This document shows, one piece after another, positions 25,183 to 36,985 of a stretch of DNA of 64,000 nucleotides. This DNA comes from Carallia brachiata. Taxonomy: Eukaryota > Streptophyta > Magnoliopsida > Malpighiales > Rhizophoraceae. The translations under genes were made by a program, and so were the position numbers. Below the pieces are notes generated by a model, which saw only the letters and a program-made list of their open reading frames with translations, was not told the DNA's origin and searched no databases. The DNA is taken from contig JADCRB010000111.1 in assembly GCA_021464245.1 (NCBI GenBank), positions 124,001 to 188,000 of the forward strand. Reading direction: 5' to 3'. How positions within the stretch are numbered: the stretch's first letter is position 1; the number at the start of each line of letters is the position of its first letter.

Positions 25183-28100
25183 CTAGCTGGGTTCCGGCGG
25201 GACGACTTTCAAACTGCGCATCCACTCACAGAAACTTGGATCGTCAAAATGAATAAAGCTGCTTTTCAGCTTTGTCCGCTGTTCGGTTGTCAACGCTCGA
25301 AGCTGTTGGAATCTTGCCTCCTGGAATCGAGTTCCAGTTAGATTTGCATTATCACACCAATATATAATCGACATATTTATCAACGCACATACAGCCCTTA
25401 CCTGCTCGTAAGGTGGATCCTTGTGTGCTGGTATCAGCCGAGAAACAAAATACCGGGCTTGAGAGCTTCCCTCCTGTTTTCAACCAGACCGTCAAGTTTT
25501 TTAATTTGGCATGAATACAAAAAATCGAAGACCAAGATATTGTAAGAAATAGCCAAGGGAAAAAAACCTTAAATGCAAGGATACGAGGAGCTGGAAACCG
25601 CAATTCAGTGAGCTCTTCGGCTAGTGTTCTGCAGGCTGCTAAAGCAGCTGCACTCCTTCCCTCATCAGCAGAGACTTCAGCGCCCTGTAATTATCAACAA
25701 ACAGATAAATGCTTTCATTGACACTACAAAAGCAAGACACAGTAGACAATGACACATTCAGCAGCAATGAAACCACAAAGATGGCCAAAATGAATGTAGC
25801 ACCCAAGCAAGGATATATAACTGTGAAGTAACGGCGCTGTGATAATAGCATATTCTTTTTTTTTTTTTTTCTAATTCAAGATAATAGCATATTCAGAACA
25901 ACAAAGTAACCACAGAGTAAACTGGTTGCAATATGAAAGTCAAAATACAGGTGATGGGTCTCACTGATGTATTAACTATTAATGACAGCACAGATACTAA
26001 CAATTATAAAACACAATGGCTTGGATGATCCCATCATGCACTGACAATAACAGTAATTGGATGACCCGAATTCCATTGCAACAATGTCAATGCTCAGCTT
26101 CCAAATGTTCTGTAACCTTTTGCCTTTCTTTCTTCTGATGAAATCTGAACGCCACTCTCTGAATACCAATTAAATGAACCGTGGCAATAATAGTAGCATG
26201 AAATCATGAATGCTTGATTGATTGATCCTATCTTCCATTCTAATATTTTCTCCCAGGAAAGAAACTAGTTCTTACAGGTTCAATCATCTGCAACCAGGTG
26301 ACAACAATGAATTTATAGGGTCAAGTCTTCCTGAACTCCTATAATGTGAATGAATTTTCTCCTTATCATGACGAGACAAGTAGAAATACAGTGACCACAT
26401 AGCAGAGACACATCAATGCAAGTGCCAATGACAGTTCACCCACAGCTCATACAAGGTGGGAGGCGAATATTACGGCATTCAAGCAGCTAAAAAGGGGCAC
26501 CATGCTAAAACAAAAAAGAATAGAAATGTTGCATACCAACCAAATGAAGACATCCGTCCCATGGTCAAGAACAACAGCTGTATCAGACTGCATTGCGAGG
26601 TCATAAGCAGGAAGTTCCTCAAATGTGCCACCTTCCCGGTGCATTAAGCAACGAGGTGCTACCATACGAAGTGAAAGATCAAACGATGCATTCAGAAATA
26701 AGTTCCGCAATACAGATCTCTCATCTTCATGGCCAACAATGTTTCCTAAAAGTGGGCCTCTTCTGAGATGAAAAAGAAGTTCAGGTAACAAAGAGAGTTC
26801 TTTGGGAAATCGATGAAGTTTTGACTTCTGTACCTCGGACCCAAATTTCAGAGCAATGTCTTTAATTCTTTCATCTATTGTTGCTCGCATATCAATTGCA
26901 TCAGAAGAGTTTTTAGCTCTCAGAAGGGTCCTCTTGGCAATAAGGATTGCAGCCACATCATTTTGAACACTCTCAAGATATGTTGAAACACTGTCAACAG
27001 TGGGTAACCTGACAGTGATCACCCTCGAGATATCAGCTTGGTAAACATTTGAGTACTGAGTAACAAACTGGAAAAAAACAAAATCACTTTTGATATCCTC
27101 TTTGATCTCCATGGAGAGTGCAAAACTCTGTGCTTCTTCTACACTTAACATTTGGATGGAGAGCGAAGAATCATTTTTAAAAGTTTCATGTGTGTCTACA
27201 TGTGCCTCTTCACCAGGACCCACAACTTGAGTAATAAGAATATCATCAGAACATCGAATCTCCAGTAAGCCATGTGAACCTGATGCCCTTGAAGAAGCCC
27301 TCTGCAAGTTCACACCAAAAGCTTCTCCAAAGTCATCATGAAGAACCAAAACGCCCCCGGAAGATTTTGCAAGAGGCTGCAAAACTGGAACTCTAACAGG
27401 ACAAGTTCCAGCACATAGAATGTCAACCACTGTATTTTGTTTATGAGCTTCACGGCCCAAATGCTCCATCCATTTAAATGCCATCTTTTCCATGTGTTGA
27501 TAATTTGGGTGAGTAAAAGAATGGGGAACAGATCCAGGGCCATAAGTGTTAGGTCCACCAGCACATATTATAATCCTGCTGTTAACCCCAGCCCTTTTAA
27601 CTACTCCTCGGGACATTTCTGCAGATGGACCTTGGATTATGGCCAGAGCAACCTCAACAGCAGTACCTAGGCACCTGTCCCTTGAAACTTCCGGAATGTC
27701 CAATTTGTATGGCCTCAATGATGAGAATATGCTGTGTGCTACTTCCTTTGATGCATGCATAGGTGATAAATAAACACCAGTTCCATAGATCAATGCTTTC
27801 AAGGACTCTTGGGTAGGTGATCGGTCACCTGGAAGAACATCAGCTGATGCTATTGATTCCTCTGAGAAATCATATACTGATACTGTCCTGCCATATAAAA
27901 TGATTCCAATCCTTGCAGTTGGGGAAAGCACATCAACAAAGGCATGCAGTGAACTCTGCAAATGCTGCAAGTGTGGCTCATCTAAACACTCGTCTATAAC
28001 AAGAACAATAGGTGCAGACATCCTGGAGTCAGAAACTGGAATAAATCCAGGTCTTTTGTTCCCTGTTTGAATATAGTCCACCATTGGTGATGACATTTCG

Positions 28101-29138
28101 GGAAAATTACGAAGATCTTCTTTGCTTGGCGCTATGTATTCACCTTCACTTCCATTCAATGTCCGGCAAACCACACATTGCCACTGGCCTGAACCAAGCA
28201 ATATCTTGCAATAGCGATTAGAATAAGCTCCACAGTTTTGGCAGCGATGAGGATCACGTTGTATTATTTGAGGACCTGTAGAAATCTCTCTTCCGGGAGA
28301 AAACAATGCCCCAAAACCTAAACTGCGCACATTTGATAGTTTTTTCTGTTTCAACACCTGCTCAATATGTGTCCCAGAAAAAAAAAAAAAACTGCTCAGT
28401 ACCGAGAGTCAAACAGTACTTATATTAACAGTGGCGTAAATCACAAGAGTCGAATTAACTATCAGCAAAAACATTAGACATATGCTGACAACAATGATAT
28501 CTATAATGAATAACAGATGGAAACCAGTTTCTTCGAGAATAAAAGTTCCAGCAGCAATTCAATGAAGATATTACCAGAAAGGACAGACAAATGGGGCATT
28601 AATGATACAACAAGAAGATGGTTTCCTTTGTTTGAAAAGCAGAGAGAATTAAGAAAGTACCTTATGCACTGAAAACAAAACACATGGTGACCCATCAACA
28701 GCAGCTGCATCATCTGTAGTTAGGGGAACCTGATGTTGCAGTTCCATGGACCCATTTGAAAAATGGGGAGGTGAGGATGTGGGCAATGATGAACCTGATG
28801 AGAAAGCAACTGGCTGTGGAGTTGCTGGAGAAGTACGAAATGGTACAGCAGCAGGCCGGACTGGTGATGTAAAAACAGGCGGACCGGGAGGCATGCTTAA
28901 ATGAGGATTAGGACTTCCAGATTTAACCCATTGGATGGAGAAAGCATATTAATAGTTTTGAGTGAATGGGAGCCATCTGGTCTTGTTGCAATTGAGGAGG
29001 AGGAAATCTAGGAGCTCCAGGGAACATTGGTGGGGGAGGAGCAATAGGGCTTTTCTCGGGTTGAGGGGTGGGCGTATTGAGGTTCGGTGGAGTGATAGTG
29101 GGAGAATATCCAGGAGAAGATCGGGAGGGACTAGCCAT
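25183..29138 (-). CDS. SEC23A: COPII coat GTPase-activating subunit SEC23A (Arabidopsis At4g01810 type)
   Basis: Inner COPII coat protein, GAP for SAR1, acting at ER exit sites. Five coding exons: 28661-29138, 26537-28357, 25568-25684, 25402-25473 and 25183-25320. Exon 1 codes a Pro/Ser-rich N-terminal extension. Exon 2 carries the zinc finger (C-x2-C at CQNC and CVVC), trunk, beta and helical domains. The last three carry the gelsolin-like region, with RFPAPRILAFK and FVSRLIPAHKDP, ending SLKVVPPEPS. Exon 1 has two apparent 1-base deletions (about 28922 and 28957). With them restored, exon 1 is 480 nt and the protein about 875 residues, close to the plant family length. I therefore read these as probable sequence errors. 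The Pro-rich N terminus distinguishes it from the other plant SEC23 paralogues. Confidence 0.93.
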
Positions 29139-30268
29139 AACTCAAAGTAAGTGTCAAAATTGCAATTCAATATTAAACCTTACAAAAGGAGAGGATGTGC
29201 CAATGAAAACCCTTCAAGCTGCAATGAATTTTGATGGAATAATCACATATTCCAAACAAAAAGAGATTGGAAACAGCCAACAGACAAACTGATAGAGACG
29301 CGGATCAATAATTCTAGTCCAATCCTTATATATTTCCCGAAGGACGCGTACAATTGAACAACTTTGATTAGCCAAGACCCTCAATAAGACCAAAACCCCA
29401 GAAGCAAGCAAGGAACAAGATTGAATTTTGATCGAAACCCAGTTCAAAAAATCACAAATGAATTGAAAACCCAATCAAGAATCCCCCAAAATCATCAAAA
29501 TTTCACCCCGAATACCCAGAAAAAAAAAAAAGAAACCAACTTTCGAATAAGAAACCTGACAGAAGAGAAAGAAAATCACCTAGAATCAGACTTTGCTGCC
29601 AGAAAGTAAAGGATCTAGGGTTCTTATGCAAAACGACGCCGAAGGCCGATGAAATTGAGGTGGAAACAGCGGCATTCAAATACCAGATGAAATTGATTTG
29701 TCTCTAACGTCAAAGATGGAAACGCCTAAGTAAAGTTTTGACTCTTTTTGGATTCTGGGTCAGCAGCGCCTGACTTAAGCGAGCTGTTTCTCTCTCTCTC
29801 TCCTCTCTCCCCGTCTATCTCTGTGCTGTTGGAACAACTTGGTCCGTTACGTTTTCCATATTTATTTATGGCAGGAGGTGGAGAGACAGCTCATGCAAGT
29901 GAAGCGAGTTACCATAGTAGATGCCTAGGTTAATCACTTGACCTTTTTCAACCTTTACAAATACTTCACTGCCCGCACCGCAGGATATATTATGCAATGA
30001 GTCTAATTATACGGATACGAGATAGTCAGACAATAACTATAATATAATGAATTAATTATTTTATATAATTAAATAATTATTTTTTAAAAAAATAATAAAT
30101 TTTTTTATTTTTATTATAAATATTAATTATCTAATTATATAAATTAATTGATTGATAGTACTCTAATTATTTTATTTGTAATTTTTCATTTATATACATA
30201 TTTTTTTGATTATGCACTTGCATGACTTTATTTTACGAGTGACTGTTTCTTTTTTCCTCTATTAGGAG
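29139..30268. promoter_or_regulatory. SEC23A upstream region
   Basis: Probable 5' UTR and promoter of SEC23A. On the gene strand it contains CGGCGTCGTTTT (29630-29641), also found upstream of LCD, and a short TC-rich microsatellite near 29788-29811. AT-rich DNA follows from about 30000. No independent gene is seen. Confidence 0.45.
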
Positions 30269-30921
30269 CAAGGTTTTAAGAATCGAACCCGTCAGTGAAT
30301 CGAAAATATTAGTGATTTAAGGTTCAACTGGTTCGACTGGTATAACCGTGGTTGAATCGATAAAATCGGTATCTAATATTAAATATATAAAAATTAAATT
30401 TTTATATAACTTATATAATTATATAAAATGTTATATTATATAAGTATGATAATAAATATTTAAAATAAAGTGTATTTTAAGAATTGTATTAATATTTACA
30501 TACATTAAGGATATTACAATTAGTATATTTAAGAAAATATAATTTATAAAAATTAATTAAAAAATAATATTTATAAATAATGGTTAAATATTAATTTTTT
30601 TAGTTTTAAAGATTAAATTGAAAATTTTAATCAATTGAGGACTAAATTAAAATTTTTAGTTAAAATTAGAGTTTTAATTATAATTTAGATAAAATTTTGG
30701 GTCAAATTATAATTTAAAATTTTTTGGTTTAAATTGAACCGGTACAACTGATCATGTTTTTTGCCGATTTTTCCGATTTTTGACCAATTTTTCCGATTTT
30801 TGACCGACTTTTTCCGGTCCAGTCCACATCCCATTTTTAGGCGAAAATCGAACCGGACTTAAGACCGGTCACCGATTTAACCATTTGAACCGGTCGATCC
30901 AGTCCGATTCTAACTTTATTG
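30269..30921 (+). mobile_element. Non-autonomous hAT-like element, copy B
   Basis: This 653-bp element is flanked by a perfect 8-bp duplication, ATTAGGAG, at 30261-30268 and 30922-30929. Inverted termini are CAAGGTTTTAAGAATCGAAC on the left and CAATAAAGTTAGAATCGGAC read inward from the right. The interior is AT-rich with repeated AACCGG/GGTTCAACTGG-type motifs and no transposase ORF. The left end aligns closely with copy C and with the reverse complement of copy A. Confidence 0.85.
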
Positions 30922-30929
30922 ATTAGGAG

Positions 30930-32897
30930 ACGTATTGTCCTTATCCTCTTTTCTTCCCTCTTCCATATTCATTATTCATATTTTAAAAAAATTATCGAAA
31001 CTAGTCACCAATCCAAGACCAAAATATTCGGGGGACTCTTCTGACCAAAGAAGATCATCCATTTTTATAATTTGTATGCTTCTTTACAGAATTATAGAAA
31101 TTCAAATTATATTTTTTGTTGATTAAAAAATCTAATTAAGTCATGACATACTCAATCTCTCTATTTTCAAGATTAGAATCCACCATTGAAGTGTTTCATG
31201 AGCAAGAGAAATTTAATTTTTTTTTTTAATTCTTAAATACCTTTTCAACAAACCAATCTTTGGGCTGTTACCACTTGGGTTGGGTTTGTTAAGAGATCCG
31301 GAGTCAATCTCTTACTCAGACAGGATCTATTAAGAAATGCAGAGTCAATTTAGACTAGACCTAATTCTGTTTCAAGCCCATTTCAAATATGGCCAGCAGC
31401 CCCCATTCCAAGTTCGAACTAACCAAGATTTCCTTTTTTCTCCTTGGCAAGGAAATGGCGATGTGACATTATAATGTTGGCAAATTCTGTATCGGCTAAA
31501 ACTTCTTAATTAATGAATATTATACTGAACCATGGGAATTTTTTAGATTTGACCTAATGATAAAGCAAAAACCAAGTCACGATCGATAGTGTCAACAATT
31601 TTGTTTGTGGGATCCGTCTAACTAACATAAATTTATTATTTGCTACATTCAAATTTATATGTGAATAATTTTTCCTTTGCGAGGTACGTCTTGCACATGA
31701 ATTGATTATTTGTTATATTCAAGTTTTAGTATTGTGTATGGTCTGTAAAAAGAATGTGCAATAAAATTATTTAAAATCACATTTAATTAGTTTTATTTTT
31801 GCTAGACTCTCACTCAGCCACACCCTATATGACTTATCTAAACTCAGTGCATCATAACTCATAAGTTCAGCGAGTAAATTTTTTTTTAAATTTTTTTAGA
31901 ACTAAACCAACTAATTAGGAGAGAATGAATAATTAACGAGGTCAATAATTCAAAGAATAAATACACGTTCTTGGATTAATATGTTACAAATAAATATTTT
32001 AGATTGTGTTCAAAAAAATTAAATTTGTTAGATTTGTTAATTAGTTAAGGCGGGGCAGTAAATCAATAAAACAAACACGAAGAGCATGGATGAGATAGTA
32101 AAAAGTCCGTTTTGATTGATTACTAATTCGAGCTTTTATCAAATTAAATAAAAAGACTAAATGTACCTTAATCCCATAAAATTATGAATAGTTTAGTGAT
32201 ACATGATTGTATTAAATGTATGTTAGTCCTCCAGAATTACGAACTATCAGATATACTGAATTTATACCCTCTGTTTGGATTTGTTATAAGAAAAGGAAGT
32301 GAAAGAAGATTGATGAAATTAATGTAAATTATTTGTTTGGATTTCATAAGAATCCAATTAGAAAAGTGCAACTGATTTAAAAAAAAAAAAGTGTCGGATG
32401 ACACAAGCCAAGTTATAAAAAAAAAAAAACAGTATAATATTTCTTTAATTTTAACTTATTATTTAATTATTTATACATTTTTTTATAATTTTATTTATAT
32501 ATTTTTTTAATAAATTTTTATAAATAAATACAAAATTTTATTTTCTATTATTTTTTCTATAAAATTTTACTCATAATTTTTTTTTACCAAATTTCATAAT
32601 TCAAACTAACTAATTGAGCATACATGAGTTTGGTATAAAATATGCCTGTGCTACGGGACAAAAAAAGCGGCGTCGTTTTGCCTTATCCGACCCAGGATTC
32701 AAGCGCTGGGTCCCACTTCTTCCGGGATACCGACCCCTTTTTATTTCTGATTACAGGCCTTGGCCGCCGATGCCCGAAAAGCAAACAGCCGCTTGCCCCA
32801 GTGATTTACCGTCGTTCGATCCCTAGCGTTCCAAATCATGCGCCGCCTCTCTCACAAAGCTTGACTCCGCCTACCTCCACCGCCGCCTCCGCCTTCT
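30930..32897. other. AT-rich spacer and LCD upstream region
   Basis: AT-rich DNA to about 32640, with no gene recognised. From about 32640 the GC content rises sharply into the LCD promoter and 5' UTR, which contains CGGCGTCGTTTT at 32668-32679. An overlapping ORF at 32642-33070 is an out-of-frame shadow of LCD and its leader. Confidence 0.5.
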
Positions 32898-34260
32898 ATG
32901 GACAACGAAGATCCTCGGAACGGCGAGTCCGCTCACGACAACCACCGCCAGGTGACCAAGAAGCCCCGCCTTGCTCCGCCCATAACCGAATCCGAAATCC
33001 GAGAAGAGTTCGCTCACCACCAGCCTGGCGTCGCCCGAATCAACAACGGAAGCTTCGGGAGTTGCCCTAAATCGGTGCTCCAGGCTCAGAGGAAATGGCA
33101 GCTCGAGTTCCTTAAGCAACCCGACGATTTCTACTTCAACACGCTTCGCAAGCAAATTCTCGTCTCACGGACTGTGATAAAGGACCTCATCAATGCCGAT
33201 GACGTGGAAGAGGTCTCTCTTGTCGATAACGCCACCACTGCCGCCGCCATCGTGCTCCAGCAGATCGGCTGCGCCTTCTCCGACGGCAAATTCGCCGAGA
33301 ACGACACCGTCTTGATGCTTCACTGCGCTTATGAAGCCGTCAAGAAATCAATTCAAGCTTACGTCACGCGTGCGGGTGGATCAGTGGTCGAGGTTCGGTT
33401 ACCGTTTCCGGTTAACTCGAACGAGGAAATCATCTCGGAGTTTCGAAAGGCTTGGAGAGAGGTAAATCCGACGGCCGAAAAGTTAGGGTAGCGATTATTG
33501 ATCACATTACATCAATGCCTTGTGTTGTTGTCCGGTTCGAGAATTGGTTAAAATTTGTAGAGAAGAAGGTGTGGACCAAGTTTTTGTGGATGCAGCTCAT
33601 GCCATTGGTAGTGTTAAAGTTGATGTTAAGGAAATTGGGGCTGATTTTTATGTAAGCAATTTGCATAAGTGGTTCTTCTGCCCGCCGTCTGTTGCATTTT
33701 TGTATTGTAGAAAATCTCGTTGGTTCTCTGATATGCATCATCCTGTAGTTTCACATGAGTACGGGAACGGATTGCCGGTAGAGAGCTCGTGGATTGGAAC
33801 AAGAGATTACAGTTCTCAGCTGGTGGTGCCGTCTGCTTTGGAGTTTGTCAATTGTTTCCAGGGAGGAATTGAGGGGATAATGGAGAGGAACCACAAACAG
33901 GTTGTTGTGATGGGGAAGATGTTGGCGGAATCATGGGGTACGAATCTTGGGTCCCCTCCTGAGATGTCTGCGGGCATGATCATGGTTGGTTTGCCTTCAA
34001 GATTGTGTGTGACCAATCAAGAGGATGCTTTAAGGTTGAGGGCACACTTGCGAGTACATCATGGGGTTGAGGTTCCAATACATTTTCAGCCACAAAGAGA
34101 TGGTGAGATAGGGGTGCAGGATAAAGACGGGTTTATTACAGCATATGCAAGGATTTCTCATCAGGTTTACAACACACTCGAGGATTATAACAAGCTTGGG
34201 AATGCAATAATTCAGCTTGTTGACAATTTGCAGGTCTGCAAATTACTTTCTGTGGAGTGA
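32898..34260 (+). CDS. LCD: L-cysteine desulfhydrase (PLP-dependent, aminotransferase class V fold)
   Basis: Converts L-cysteine to pyruvate, ammonia and hydrogen sulfide. Single coding exon. The N-terminal half starts MDNEDPRNGE and includes ARINNGSFGSCPKSV. The C-terminal half carries VFVDAAHAIG and the PLP lysine in VSNLHKWFFCP (about residue 258), then EYGNGLPVESSWIGTRDYS. Two apparent 1-base deletions break the frame, one near 33451 and one near 33532. Together they shift and then reset it, and between them the third frame still reads conserved family sequence (AIIDHITSMPCVVV). Restoring both gives 454 residues, the length I recall for the Arabidopsis protein. The substrate assignment follows that orthologue; the fold alone would not prove cysteine specificity. 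A genuine recent pseudogene is possible but less likely. Confidence 0.88.
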
Positions 34261-34436
34261 AGAGGTATGCTTTTGACATTAGTAGAGAAGCTTTTGAAAG
34301 TCCATTTAAAGTGCAGAGTTACTTATGTTTGCACTGTTTTTTGTCCTTTTTCATTCATGGGATAACTTGGGTTTCAATTGCAATTGAGCATGATAGACAT
34401 TAGACGCTAGAGGGTTAATGTTAACTGCAGGCTGGA
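34261..34436 (+). other. LCD 3' UTR region
   Basis: Sequence directly after the LCD stop, with no other coding signal. An AGGTATG donor-like site at 34262 could begin a 3' UTR intron, which cannot be confirmed here. Confidence 0.35.
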
Positions 34437-35290
34437 TAGCTTCCCATACTGTTATCAACAACAACAACAATAGAGCCCTAGTCCCAAATTTAGTTGGATT
34501 TGGCTAGGTGAATGTTCCTCGTCATTCCTTTTCTGTTGGTTGTGAAGTAAGTTGAGTTTGGTGTTAGATATAATTGTTCTAAATAATTCCTAAGCAAAGA
34601 TTCCCAATTCAGCTTGTGTCGTCCTCTGATGCTCCTCTTGTCATCCATTTGAGTTGGTCTAGCCGTCTAGAGCATTTGTAGGTATCTGTAGGACTGTGCA
34701 GGGTAAGTATATGCCAATGCAAATGTCAATCTCTCAACTTATCTTTAAGCAGCACTACGCTTACTTTGTTACAAATCTTTGGTGCTTTTGAGGGTGGACA
34801 CAGATTTATCTTACTATTATCTTCGTTACTCTGATTTTTTGGACATTTTATTTGGTGACAGCTCAATGCTCCCTACCCTAAAGCATTTATGGCCAAATTG
34901 CTGTTAGAAAGAATTTACCCTTCAACTTAATGAGAATTTTGTGGTTACTCAAAAGTCCATTAGCTCATTCGCGATTTAGACATCAAGCCTTCATTCTATG
35001 TTACGATGTTTTCCTCTATATTTGAATACTTCTGAATAATAGATCAAAAATAACAAAATTGGTCGCATAAGTTCTATATCATTTAGGCTAATTATATGCC
35101 TAGCACGCTCAGAAGATTGTTAAGGTTATAATTCCACATTCTGCCTTTGTGCGACAAAACCTGAAACTATTAGATTTTTTGGGTATCGTTGTATAATTCT
35201 AATTTGTGGTCTAACTTTTCCCTATTTTCATCTGTCAGTACGATATCATCTGTAAATAACATGCATTGACAAATATTATAAACATTTGTA
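34437..35290 (-). mobile_element. Decayed non-LTR retrotransposon (LINE) 3' fragment
   Basis: On the minus strand, 35221-35265 reads CMLFTDDIVLTDENR, a reverse transcriptase palm motif with the catalytic xDD. A downstream fragment in another frame reads FRFCRTKAEC-like sequence. The relic ends at about 34440-34490 with a conserved plant LINE tail and a short (TTG)n run. Stops and frameshifts are many, so it is inactive and 5'-truncated. The (TTG)n end suggests an RTE-type element; this clade call is tentative. Confidence 0.65.
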
Positions 35291-35402
35291 GTAAGCAATA
35301 AAATTATGGTACATTAAATGCATGTTTGGGACCCACTACTACATGGTAGAACTTGTTAAGTGCCGCAAATGATGCATGCTTGTACAAAAAGTAAATTCTT
35401 GA

Positions 35403-35460
<58 letters not shown>

Positions 35461-36985
35461 AATCGGAGAGGGGTGAGGGTTAGAACCAATTTGAGAAACT
35501 GTTTAATCCTTGAGGCATAAAATCGCTATCTGTAGCAGCTTGTTCATGTTTTTGTTTCTGCATAGAAGTTCGTCAAATACTGTTTTTGTTTTCATTTGTT
35601 TGCATAAAAATTTACCTGCAAGGTATATTTCATGAATTTCTTGTACTGGATAAAATTTCTTCTAAATTGAAAAGTCAGTTTATTGCTGCATTTATCCTCC
35701 TTGGGCCAGGAATATTTCTTTGATACTGGTAACTCTAATTTGTGCCTTACTAAATAGCTTGAAGGTGCATTTAACATACCACTTTCATGTAGCAACTCTT
35801 AATGATCGGAGAAGAGGATTCCCTTGAATCTTCAAATGATCCTTCCTGCATACAAACTCGAAGATCATCTTCTCATAGTTATCTGCTGTTCTTTTTGGCA
35901 GTTTGCAGTGACATTGGAGCAGCCTTCCTGGAATAAAATTTGCATTTCACCAGTTGCTGATACATGGCTTTAGTCAAAGTATCTGAAGCAGAAAGTTTTG
36001 GAAGACAATTGGATAGTGAGATTGTAGATAGTATGTTCTCATTGAAACTGTGGAAGATTTTCTAAAATCTTTTGACCACACAAGCTGACAGGCAACTTCT
36101 GGGGCATTGTTATTTTTCTGTCATTGATTCCCATCATAAAGATTGGTGAATATCAGCATTCATGTAACAAGTATCTCAGCATTCATTCAACAAATATCTG
36201 CCTCAGTTTTAATATTTGTCCTTAACAAGTTTAGTTCTGATTTTTTGCCTGTGAACACCGAGTCACGAGTAAACTTTCTCATTAGTAGCTTCATAGAAAA
36301 CTACATAGGCATCTTCTAGACTTCTTTACTGTGTCTATTGGCCTAATTTGGAGAAAATGTCACTACGAAGAATGATGATATGGTGAGGTGCAGGTCAATA
36401 TGAGCGCTTATTCTTCTTGCAATAGCATTCTTAAAACGTGCCAAAAATGATAGCTAATGTTACCCCTTTAAAAGAATCATTTGGTCATACAACTTTTGAT
36501 TTAATCACTGCTTCTCTTGGTTGATTAGCAGTGGTTGTTCCTAGAGTATCTGTTAGGAATGCGGGATTGCTACAACAAGATGACAAGGCAGGGATCAAAT
36601 TAAGTCCTACTCACCAGAAGGGAACATAGCCCCCTTATACCCAGCAGAAATCTGGACTTATGCGGTGGTGATCTACAGGTTGGGTTAGAGAGCTCTGCGT
36701 CAAGTGGATTAACGTTCATCTGGAAGATGAATGTGGACATTTCGGTGCGGGGAAACGAAGAAGGCATGAAAGAAGAATCAAGGAGAGGAATACTGGCTGT
36801 TGTCTTCAATATACTTGATCATATGTTACAACAAAAATTTACAACCTATCTGGTACTCTGGATCATATGTTACCATCTACTCTATATTATATGTATACTT
36901 AAGTTGACAGCTAAGTTCAAATCCAGGTCTGCAGCAATATATTTCACAACACAAACTGCCAAATACATACGGCAAAAGTGGGGAA
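35291..36985. other. Spacer between convergent LCD and DGAT3-like genes
   Basis: No gene supported. Low-complexity ORFs only. A (GT)n(GA)n microsatellite lies at about 35405-35452. The last ~200-300 bp probably include the DGAT3-like 3' UTR. Confidence 0.5.
35405..35452. repeat. (GT)n(GA)n compound microsatellite
   Basis: About seven GT units run directly into about seventeen GA units. The short serine/leucine-rich minus-strand ORF across it is an artefact of the repeat. Confidence 0.95.

Noticed and set aside
32642..33070. 142-codon ORF overlapping the LCD start
   Set aside because: Out of frame with the conserved LCD protein, high-GC shadow frame rich in Arg/Pro.
32898..34260. LCD as a pseudogene
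   Set aside because: Two 1-base deletions only, conserved sequence in every frame segment, exact family length on restoration, and the same kind of break in neighbouring genes.
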